Below are positions 1 to 5,978 of a stretch of DNA of 6,218 nucleotides, in pieces. Origin of the DNA: JAFDZV01 sp966128725 (lineage in GTDB: Bacteria > Bacteroidota > Ignavibacteria > OLB7); assembly GCA_966128725.1 (NCBI GenBank), contig CBHYLN010000221.1, positions 1 through 6,218 on the forward strand. Direction: 5' to 3'. Under the pieces are notes generated by a model. It was not told the DNA's origin. It ran no database searches and saw only the letters and a program-made list of their open reading frames with translations. The position numbers were made by a program, and so were the translations under genes. Within the stretch, counting starts at the first letter, position 1. Every line of letters begins with the position of its first letter.

Positions 1-43
1 GCTGAAGATTCCCCGATCGCGAAGTATTGCTCGCTTGGTATCG

Positions 44-925
44 TCACTGGCTCTTGAGCGCCTCGGCGCCCGAGACAATTTCGAGAATCTCCTTGGTGAT
101 CGCCGCCTGGCGCGCCTGGTTGTAGCTGCGCTTCAGCGACTTCACCAGATCCTTCGCGTTCTTGGTGGCGTTTTCCATGGCCGTCATCCGCGCGCCCTGT
201 TCGGCCGCGTTCGATTCCAGCAGCACGTTCCACATCTGCGTGTTCAGGTGCTTCGGCAGCAGCGCGTCGAGCAACTCGTCGTGCGAGGGCTCGAAGATGT
301 AATCCTGCCCACGCCCCTCGCTCTTTTCCTTCTCGATGCGCGGGATCGGCAACAACTGCATCACCGCGACGTTCTGCCGCGCAACGGACTTGAACTCGTT
401 GTAGATGATCTCCACGCGATCGTACTCCTGCTGCAGGAAGCCGTGGCTTACCAGCGATACGATCTGCTGCGCCTGCGCGAAATCCAGGCTGCCGAAGATG
501 CCGGGATAGTTGGCGATCACGTTGAACCCTCGGCGCGCGAAGAAATCCACCGCGCGCTTGCCAACACAGATCAGATCCAGGCGCCCGGCTGCCTGAAAGT
601 CACCGTAGTTGTTGCGGATGTGCGTGGCCAGCGTACGGAACACGTTGCTGTTGAAGGCACCGCACAGGCCGCGGTCGGCGGCTACAACAACCAGGCACAC
701 ACGGCCAACCTCGCGCTCCTCCAGCAACGGGTTGCCGGTGGTCTCGATGTTCGTGGCCAGGAACTGCAGCAACTGCCGCAGCTTCTGGCCGTACGGGCGA
801 GCGGCGATAATGCCATCCTGCGCCCGCCGAAGCTTCGCCGCGGCCACCATCTTCATGGCCTGCGTGATCTTCGCGGTGTTGTCGATGCCGTGGATGCGAT
901 TACGTATCTCGCGGTACTTTGCCAT
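44..925 (-). CDS. atpG: ATP synthase F1 subunit gamma
   Basis: A 293-residue central-stalk rotor that couples c-ring rotation to catalysis. The N-terminal coiled-coil helix includes KITQAMKMVAAAKLRRAQ (19-36). The conserved DRGLCGAFN begins at Asp84 in the Rossmann-like domain. The C-terminal helix holds the gamma signature ITKEILEIVSGAEA (276-289). Length is normal (E. coli 287). No redox-regulatory or beta-hairpin insertion of the chloroplast/cyanobacterial type is seen. ATG 925-923 gives the standard MAKYREIRNRI start; a weak purine-rich GAGAAG lies eight bases upstream. Stop TGA 46-44. The next gene is unseen: the remaining 43 bases show no start or convincing terminator, so whether atpD and atpC follow or lie elsewhere, as in many Bacteroidota/Chlorobiota, cannot be decided. 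Confidence 0.96.
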   Translation of the reverse strand: MAKYREIRNRIHGIDNTAKITQAMKMVAAAKLRRAQDGIIAARPYGQKLRQLLQFLATNIETTGNPLLEEREVGRVCLVVVAADRGLCGAFNSNVFRTLATHIRNNYGDFQAAGRLDLICVGKRAVDFFARRGFNVIANYPGIFGSLDFAQAQQIVSLVSHGFLQQEYDRVEIIYNEFKSVARQNVAVMQLLPIPRIEKEKSEGRGQDYIFEPSHDELLDALLPKHLNTQMWNVLLESNAAEQGARMTAMENATKNAKDLVKSLKRSYNQARQAAITKEILEIVSGAEALKSQ

Positions 926-966
926 TCGCGTTGCTTCTCGTTCGGTCCGTTGGTACCTGCTACGTC

Positions 967-2517
<1,551 letters not shown>

Positions 2518-2566
2518 GTCTGTATGCGTATGAGTAAGTGAAAGTTCGCTGACTGACGAATGCGGC

Positions 2567-2589
2567 CCGCGCATCAAACCGACGCGCGG
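2567..2589 (-). promoter_or_regulatory. Stem-loop between atpH and atpA
   Basis: CCGCGCGTC 2589-2581 pairs with GATGCGCGG 2575-2567 over 9 bp (one G-U) around the loop GGTTT. On the plus strand the G-U would be an A-C mismatch. It begins six bases after the atpH stop and ends about 50 bases before the atpA start. No T-run follows, so it is not a terminator. It might stabilise upstream mRNA or mark a processing site. Confidence 0.45.
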
Positions 2590-2595
2590 CACTGG

Positions 2596-3144
2596 CTAAT
2601 TCTGGTTTCCCTCGATCAGGGCAAGCCGCAGGCGTTCCAACTGATGGCGCACCGAAGCGTCCACCATGGTATCCTCGAATCGTGCCCGGAATCCGCCGAT
2701 GATGGCGGGGTCAACCGTGTAGGTGGCACGGACCGTTTTGCCGCTGAGCGACGCGATCCGGTCCTCAATCTGCTTTTGCTGCGATGCATCGATCGCCGAA
2801 GCCGTTGTGATCGTCGCGGTGACCACGTTGTGCTCGTTGTCGAGCAGGCCCATGAAGGCATCGGTGATCGACGGAAGATCGCACGCACGCCCCTTGGAGG
2901 TGATAAGCTGAAGGAATCGCCCCATCACCTTGCCCACCTTGTCGGCGAACAACGCGGTCAGCACCTTCTGCTTCATGCGCTCGTCGATCACCGGGGTTTC
3001 CAGCAACCGACGCAGTTCCTTTGATCCGTGAAGTGCACCCCGTACGGTACGGACGTCCTCCACGATGACGTCGATCTCACCCTGCTCGCGGGCTAGGTCC
3101 ATCAACGCCTTGGCATAACGATGCGCAACTCGTGTCGTGGTCAT
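2596..3144 (-). CDS. atpH: ATP synthase F1 subunit delta (OSCP family)
   Basis: A 182-residue subunit that caps the F1 head and joins it to subunit b. The N-terminal helical domain starts with VAHRYAKALMDLA (6-18), the typical opening of the OSCP/delta family. The C-terminal domain has the family-typical stretch VDPAIIGGFRARFED (about 144-158), ending in a helix with VRHQLERLR. Length is normal. ATG 3144-3142 is the only sensible start and gives the expected N-terminus. No SD precedes it; the 22-base spacer from atpF is pyrimidine-rich, so translation probably follows from atpF or uses SD-independent initiation. Stop TAG 2598-2596. A 78-base gap with a hairpin precedes atpA. Confidence 0.94.
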   Translation of the reverse strand: MTTTRVAHRYAKALMDLAREQGEIDVIVEDVRTVRGALHGSKELRRLLETPVIDERMKQKVLTALFADKVGKVMGRFLQLITSKGRACDLPSITDAFMGLLDNEHNVVTATITTASAIDASQQKQIEDRIASLSGKTVRATYTVDPAIIGGFRARFEDTMVDASVRHQLERLRLALIEGNQN

Positions 3145-3166
3145 CAGAGATGTATCAGGAGAGTGC

Positions 3167-3667
3167 TTAGTTCTTCACCTGCATTGTCTGCGCAAGGTAG
3201 TCATCAACCAGGCGCTTGTGCGAGTCGCCATCCAGCTTCTCGTTCAGGATCTTTTCGGTGGCACCAACGGCAAGGTTGGCTACCTCCACCCGCATTTCAT
3301 TCAGCGCCTGCTGCTTGTTGCGTTCGATCTCCTTCTGCGCCTGCTCAAGCAGCTTGTGCGCATCTTCCTGAGCCTTGGTAACGGCCTCGGCCTGCATGCG
3401 CTCGGCATACTCGCGGCTTTCGCGCAGCACGCGCTGCCCTTCTTCCTCGGCCTTGCGCAATGCCTTCATGTTCTCGTCCTTGATGCGCTCGGCCTCGGCC
3501 TGCGCGCTCTCGGCACGATTCAGCGCGTCGTTGATAACCTTCTCACGGTTCGATAGCGCCGTAAGGATCGGCTTCCACGCGAACACGCGCAGCACGACCA
3601 GCAGAACAAGGAAATTGAAGATCGTCCAGATAATCGGACCGACCTCGATGTTCGTGATTGTATCCAT
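3167..3667 (-). CDS. atpF: ATP synthase Fo subunit b
   Basis: A 166-residue peripheral-stalk subunit that links subunit a to delta/OSCP as a dimer. A single membrane helix spans about residues 10-29 and is followed by the conserved AWKPI (30-34). A long charged coiled coil then runs from about 35 to 145, rich in Ala, Glu, Lys and Arg, with a short helical C-terminus (146-166) that would contact delta. Length matches the family. ATG 3667-3665 is chosen because the family-like N-terminus MDTITNIEVGP begins there; the frame is open 46 codons further upstream, but those residues are Arg-rich and not subunit b-like. No SD is visible. The preceding bases are ACTCCTCT, which are complementary to 3791-3784 upstream. 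Stop TAA 3169-3167; atpH begins 22 bases later. Confidence 0.95.
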   Translation of the reverse strand: MDTITNIEVGPIIWTIFNFLVLLVVLRVFAWKPILTALSNREKVINDALNRAESAQAEAERIKDENMKALRKAEEEGQRVLRESREYAERMQAEAVTKAQEDAHKLLEQAQKEIERNKQQALNEMRVEVANLAVGATEKILNEKLDGDSHKRLVDDYLAQTMQVKN

Positions 3668-3701
3668 AGAGGAGTTGGTTCGATACGTTCCGAGAGTGCA
3701 A

Positions 3702-3718
3702 CGTCCACGATGCGGACG
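3702..3718 (-). promoter_or_regulatory. Stem-loop 3 upstream of atpF
   Basis: CGTCCGC 3718-3712 pairs with GTGGACG 3708-3702 around an ATC loop (7 bp, one G-U that would be A-C on the other strand). It lies 34 bases before the atpF start codon. It is short and could be fortuitous. Confidence 0.35.
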
Positions 3719-3768
3719 GCCGGTGGTTATTTGTGAAGGCGTCGCGTTTCGGAGGCGCCACCGACCGT
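3716..3768 (-). promoter_or_regulatory. Alternative helix competing with stem-loops 2 and 3
   Basis: ACGGTCGGTGG 3768-3758 can pair with CCACCGGCCGT 3726-3716 over 11 consecutive bases with one G-U. The same GGTCGGTGG is the 3' arm of stem-loop 2, and 3718-3716 belong to the 5' arm of stem-loop 3. This helix therefore excludes both. Such mutually exclusive pairing is the usual design of attenuators and riboswitch-like leaders. The structural assignment is my inference. Confidence 0.45.
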
Positions 3769-3788
3769 TCGGGCCGATGGCGCACTCC
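3751..3788 (-). promoter_or_regulatory. Stem-loop 2 of the atpE-atpF gap (16 bp, sense-strand specific)
   Basis: Bases 3783-3772 pair with 3766-3755 as a continuous 12-bp stem (10 Watson-Crick, 2 G-U) around the loop CGAAC. Beyond a bulged T3784, GGAG 3788-3785 pairs with CTCC 3754-3751. On the opposite strand the two G-U pairs would be A-C mismatches, so the full stem suits the atp mRNA only. No T-run follows. It may act as a stability, processing or attenuation element, and it competes with the helix described at 3716-3768. Confidence 0.6.
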
Positions 3789-3827
3789 TCTTGCGAACGT
3801 TCCACAATCGCTCACGCTGCCGACGTC

Positions 3828-3860
3828 GCGCGAAACGGCCGATGATCGCCCGATTCGCGC
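3828..3860 (-). promoter_or_regulatory. Stem-loop 1 of the atpE-atpF gap
   Basis: GCGCGAA 3860-3854 pairs with TTCGCGC 3834-3828. After a T-T mismatch, CGG 3852-3850 pairs with CCG 3838-3836. After a G-G mismatch, CGA 3848-3846 pairs with TCG 3842-3840 around a TCA loop. That gives thirteen pairs with two symmetric single mismatches. The stem could form in RNA of either strand or as a DNA cruciform, so it does not itself point to a strand. Confidence 0.45.
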
Positions 3861-3954
3861 CAGCCACTCAACAGAGATGTGTTATCGCGCGCACCAACAA
3901 ACCGTCGCGTCCCCTGTTACCGGGAGCACGACGCTTGCTGCATGCCGACGGCGA

Positions 3955-4188
3955 TTATCCCTTCGAGTTCAGCAGCAGAATGCAGATAACCAGAGCGAAG
4001 AGCGCAACACCCTCGATAAGGGCCGCGGCGATAATCATCGTGGCGCGCACATCACCGATCGCCTCCGGCTGACGTCCCTGTGCTTCAAGAGCGGCAGCGG
4101 CAAGACGGCCGATGCCCGAAGCAACGCCGAAAACAACGACCGACGCGCCGAGGCCGGCGGCGAGATATGCAAGACCGATAGGTGTCAT
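3955..4188 (-). CDS. atpE: ATP synthase Fo subunit c
   Basis: A 77-residue hairpin of two membrane helices that oligomerises into the rotating c-ring. Helix 1 (about 6-33) contains glycines 12, 14, 21, 25 and 27. The cytoplasmic loop has the conserved Arg39-Gln40-Pro41 that contacts gamma and epsilon. Helix 2 (about 48-73) carries the ion-binding carboxylate Glu59 in ALIEG. Counting back from RQP, the position of the Na+-ligand Gln of Ilyobacter-type c subunits is Ile26, and Glu59 is followed by Gly rather than Ser/Thr. A proton-binding c subunit is therefore more likely than a sodium one. The start is fixed by a consensus SD six bases upstream. It is preceded by a 148-base gap and followed by an exceptionally long 287-base gap before atpF, so its mRNA segment may be processed or expressed separately. 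Confidence 0.96.
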   Translation of the reverse strand: MTPIGLAYLAAGLGASVVVFGVASGIGRLAAAALEAQGRQPEAIGDVRATMIIAAALIEGVALFALVICILLLNSKG

Positions 4189-4194
4189 TCGTTT

Positions 4195-4199
4195 CCTCC
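4195..4199 (-). promoter_or_regulatory. Strong Shine-Dalgarno GGAGG of atpE
   Basis: GGAGG followed by the six-base spacer AAACGA and ATG 4188-4186. It is the best SD in the operon by complementarity and spacing, in front of the subunit needed in the highest copy number. Confidence 0.85.
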
Positions 4200-4214
4200 G
4201 AATGTGGGATTAGG

Positions 4215-4243
4215 ATTGTATGTGAAGTTCGCGAAAAGGTCTA
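4215..4243 (-). promoter_or_regulatory. Possible internal sigma70-like promoter upstream of atpE
   Basis: TAGACC (4243-4238, four of six matches to TTGACA) and TACAAT (4220-4215, five of six to TATAAT) are separated by 17 bases, inside a locally AT-richer stretch of the atpB-atpE gap. Transcription would start about 20 bases before the atpE start codon, leaving just enough room for its SD. An extra promoter here would fit the need for many c subunits. The main vegetative sigma factor of this organism may not follow the E. coli consensus, so this is only a candidate. Confidence 0.3.
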
Positions 4244-4310
4244 CGAAGCTAAGAAAAACCGGGGGATGCCTGACCAGAGCCGGGCATTGAAAAAGATTTC
4301 AGTTCGTGAT

Positions 4311-4334
4311 GCGCCGCCCGCGCCAGGGCGCCGC
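4311..4334 (-). promoter_or_regulatory. GC-rich stem-loop just after the atpB stop
   Basis: Two bases after the atpB stop, GCG 4334-4332 pairs with CGC 4313-4311. After one G-G mismatch, CGCCC 4330-4326 pairs with GGGCG 4319-4315 around a six-base loop. An alternative register (GCGCC with GGCGC) also exists. A run of five T (4295-4291) follows only after about 15 bases, too far for a classic terminator. It could be a stabilising or attenuating hairpin between atpB and atpE, but GC-rich sequence makes chance stems common. Confidence 0.35.
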
Positions 4335-4336
4335 GC

Positions 4337-5428
4337 CTAGTGCGCGGCCGCCGGTACGTGGGCGTGACCATGATCCTTGGCGTGGTCATCGTGCCCGCCC
4401 GCGGTGCCCATACCCACGAACACAGCCGTAAGCATCGTGAAGATGTAGGCCTGCAGGAACACGACCAGAAGCTCAAGGCAGTTCACGAACAACGTGAACG
4501 GAACGCTGACGGCGATGAAGTAGGTTTCCACGAAGATCAGGCCGATCAACGAAAGGATCATCACGTGGCCGGCCGTCAGGTTGGCGAACAATCGCACGCA
4601 CAGCGCGAACGGCTTGGTGAACAGGCCCATCACTTCCACGGGGATCATGATCGGCCACATGGACCAATGCACGCCGCCGGTAAGGTGCTTCACCCAGTGC
4701 ACGATGCCGTGCTTGCGGATCGCAGCGAACTGGATTGTGAAGAAGGCGATCGCCGCCAGGCCCGCGGTAACGTTGATGCTGCTGGTGGCCGCGTGGCCGC
4801 CCGGCACCATGCCGATGATGTTCGCGGTAAGGATGAAGAAGAAGAACGTGAGGAACACGGGCATCAACTGGCGCCCGGATTCGCCTGCGTTCGGCACAAC
4901 GATCTCGTCGCGCACGTACTCCACAAGGGCCTCAACCGCATTGTGGATGCCGCGCATCGGCTTCACACCGTTCTTCTTGTACTTGCGCGCCATCGGGAAG
5001 AGCACCGCGAACAACAGGAACATCGCCAGCCACTGGAACGCCACCATGGTGGTGATCGAAAGATCCAGCGACGGCGCCTGCTCGGTGCCCTTGCGCACGA
5101 TGTGATGGTGCGTGAACTGATAGGTCCCCTCTTCCTCCATCGCCTCGACGCTCGGGTACACGTGCAGCCCGTTGTCGATGAGGATCACCGGCAGATCGAA
5201 CAGCTTCGTATTGCCGAAGCTGACTTCTCGGTGGTCGCCCAGCGTGGAGAAAAGCTTCAGGAACGGGTTGGCCGCGGCCGCGTCGTGGGCACCGTGCTCG
5301 GTGGCCGGCGCGTGCGTACCGGTGCCGGCGTCGGTTGTCTGGTGCTGCCCTTCGGCGGGCGTTCCAGGCGTACCGTGTGCCGGCTGTTCGTTCTGCGCAA
5401 GAAGAGGAAGTGTATCGGGATCGTGCAT
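4337..5428 (-). CDS. atpB: ATP synthase Fo subunit a
   Basis: A 363-residue subunit a, the Fo stator that forms the proton half-channels against the c-ring. The hallmark helix reads LCVRLFANLTAGH, with the essential Arg at 279 (E. coli R210). His288 occupies the position of E. coli E219, and Glu319 that of H245, a known reciprocal natural variant. Gln326 matches E. coli Q252. Membrane segments lie at about 126-146, 189-208, 217-236, 258-276, 280-302 and 308-338. Residues 1-60 are a hydrophilic extension rich in Gly, Ala, Thr, Pro and His, without a hydrophobic signal. A further extramembrane domain (about 61-120) precedes the first helix, as in Bacteroidota/Chlorobiota homologues. The C-terminus (345-363) contains six His. 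ATG 5428 is chosen over TTG 5431 because of SD spacing; it overlaps the upstream stop as TGATG. Stop TAG 4339-4337. Confidence 0.96.
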   Translation of the reverse strand: MHDPDTLPLLAQNEQPAHGTPGTPAEGQHQTTDAGTGTHAPATEHGAHDAAAANPFLKLFSTLGDHREVSFGNTKLFDLPVILIDNGLHVYPSVEAMEEEGTYQFTHHHIVRKGTEQAPSLDLSITTMVAFQWLAMFLLFAVLFPMARKYKKNGVKPMRGIHNAVEALVEYVRDEIVVPNAGESGRQLMPVFLTFFFFILTANIIGMVPGGHAATSSINVTAGLAAIAFFTIQFAAIRKHGIVHWVKHLTGGVHWSMWPIMIPVEVMGLFTKPFALCVRLFANLTAGHVMILSLIGLIFVETYFIAVSVPFTLFVNCLELLVVFLQAYIFTMLTAVFVGMGTAGGHDDHAKDHGHAHVPAAAH

Positions 5429-5901
5429 CAATTGCTCCGATATTCGGCTGAAGCCATTCGGGGAGAAACCCGGTCCTTGTATCGCGACCGGGATGTGGCC
5501 CGCGAACGCGCTATATAACGCGACCGGGCTTTCCGCCGCGTGAGTTCACGCGTGATGTAAACGAACTCGGCCACCATGAACAGCAGGTAGAAGCTCATCA
5601 GCGCAAAGGTGAGCGCCATGCGATCGTAGCCGTTGGTGACCAGAATGGCAAAGGCGATCAGGATGGCCACCATCCTCGCGAACATGCCGCCGAAGGTTGC
5701 TCCCATGAACAGCCCGTTCGGCTTGTCGATCGAGAACTCGATGATGGCTGCGCCGGCGATGACGTTGGCAAGGGCGATGATGCCCGCGGCGACGACGGCT
5801 TCAAGAACGTTGGGCGCGGCCCAGGCATACAGCGGGTAGGCAAGTATCGCTGTCGCGATAAACGCTATGATCAGTGCCGTCTTGAAAAACTTGAAGCGCA
5901 T
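5428..5901 (-). CDS. atpI: AtpI-like (ATP synthase protein I) four-helix membrane protein with Arg/Ser-rich tail
   Basis: A 157-residue integral membrane protein with four predicted helices at about residues 6-28, 33-55, 67-89 and 94-116. Helix count, size and position between the AtpZ-like gene and atpB match the AtpI/UncI group. AtpI is not part of the finished enzyme but helps c-ring or Fo assembly in several bacteria; that role is assumed here by family and context. Polar residues inside helices include Glu55, Arg76 and Glu112. After helix 4 a 41-residue tail (117-157) holds 12 Arg and 2 Lys, with RSRY at both 126-129 and 138-141; this looks unusual for the family. ATG 5901 is preceded directly by TTG 5904, and an in-frame TAG (5907-5905) blocks any earlier start. 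The stop TGA 5430-5428 shares one base with the atpB ATG, implying translational coupling. The name rests on topology and context rather than a clear motif. Confidence 0.72.
   Translation of the reverse strand: MRFKFFKTALIIAFIATAILAYPLYAWAAPNVLEAVVAAGIIALANVIAGAAIIEFSIDKPNGLFMGATFGGMFARMVAILIAFAILVTNGYDRMALTFALMSFYLLFMVAEFVYITRELTRRKARSRYIARSRATSRSRYKDRVSPRMASAEYRSN
5435..5438 (-). promoter_or_regulatory. Shine-Dalgarno GGAG of atpB
   Basis: GGAG lies six bases before ATG 5428-5426. It would be only three bases from the in-frame TTG 5431, so it favours the ATG as the atpB start. The motif sits inside the end of the AtpI-like coding sequence. Confidence 0.7.
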
Positions 5902-5917
5902 CAACTAGGTTGGAATT

Positions 5918-5923
5918 CTCCTC
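5918..5923 (-). promoter_or_regulatory. Shine-Dalgarno-like GAGGAG upstream of the atpI-like gene
   Basis: GAGGAG on the minus strand is complementary to the 16S rRNA 3' end. It lies 13 bases before TTG 5904-5902 and 16 before ATG 5901-5899. Both spacings are longer than the usual 5-9, so either the SD is suboptimal or the TTG is used. Confidence 0.5.
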
Positions 5924-5924
5924 A

Positions 5925-5977
5925 GCCCGCCGCAGCGATTGCCACCGTATCGGTGTCCCGCCGCGACCACCACGGGC
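5925..5977 (-). promoter_or_regulatory. Intercistronic stem-loop between the atpZ-like and atpI-like genes
   Basis: On the sense (minus) strand three nested stems can form. GCCCG 5977-5973 pairs with CGGGC 5929-5925. CGCGGCG 5965-5959 pairs with CGCTGCG 5937-5931, with one G-U pair. CACCG 5955-5951 pairs with CGGTG 5947-5943 around an ATA loop. In all there are 17 pairs with two internal loops. The element starts just after the atpZ stop (5981-5979) and ends one base before the GAGGAG motif of the next gene. No T-run follows, so it is not an intrinsic terminator. It could protect mRNA, guide processing or modulate translation of the AtpI-like gene. Pairing was done by hand without energy calculation. 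Confidence 0.5.
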
Positions 5978-5978
5978 T

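Larger units (their letters stand above)
3716..3844 (-). repeat. Three direct copies of CAYCGGCC
   Basis: Sense-strand CATCGGCC occurs at 3844-3837 and 3779-3772, and CACCGGCC at 3725-3718. Each can pair with GGTCGGTG (3766-3759) using one to three G-U pairs. A fourth copy, as CATCGGCCGT (4114-4105), lies in the atpE coding region. The three intergenic copies supply alternative partners for one segment. GC-rich genomes produce such octamers often, so significance is uncertain. Confidence 0.4.
3668..3954 (-). promoter_or_regulatory. Long structured atpE-atpF intergenic region, no gene seen
   Basis: This 287-base gap lies between two genes that are usually close together. No convincing protein is encoded: the atpF frame stays open upstream to 3805 but the extra 46 residues look unlike any subunit b. 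The sense strand holds, in order, a weak closing stem CCGTCG 3951-3946 with CGACGG 3907-3902, a 13-pair hairpin (3860-3828), a weak stem (3811-3793), a 16-pair hairpin (3788-3751), a short hairpin (3718-3702), and pairing alternatives between them. No T-rich tail follows any stem, so no intrinsic terminator is called. No SD precedes the atpF ATG; the adjacent bases are ACTCCTCT. Confidence 0.55.

Noticed and set aside
1..43. Terminator or next gene after atpG
   Set aside because: Only a 4-bp GCGA/TCGC stem with no T-run and no start codon with SD could be found in the short remainder.
2518..2592. Earlier starts of subunit alpha (GTG 2592, ATG 2574)
   Set aside because: The added residues are not alpha-like, and the family N-terminus begins at Met 2517.
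3668..3805. N-terminal extension of subunit b by 46 residues
   Set aside because: The frame is open, but the residues are Arg-rich, unlike family N-termini, and lie across the strong hairpin; the subunit b-like sequence begins at ATG 3667.
3955..4188. Sodium-coupled subunit c
   Set aside because: The position of the Na+-ligand Gln is Ile26 and Glu59 is followed by Gly, so the sodium signature is absent.
4251..4290. Intrinsic terminator before the T-run at 4254-4258
   Set aside because: On the minus strand only a 4-bp CCGG or CTGG/CCGG stem can be built before GGTTTTTC, too weak to support a terminator.
4340..5518. 392-codon plus-strand open frame opposite atpB
   Set aside because: It is highly charged, His/Arg/Glu-rich and motif-free, the expected antisense of a membrane protein; subunit a on the minus strand is unambiguous.
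5500..5530. TATATA box inside the AtpI-like tail as an atpB promoter
   Set aside because: No matching -35 element is found at a suitable distance, and the bases are explained by coding sequence.
5546..5555. Perfect 10-base palindrome TCACGCGTGA
   Set aside because: It lies in the AtpI-like coding region and is explained by the codons for Ile-Thr-Arg-Glu; there is no second copy or context to suggest an operator.
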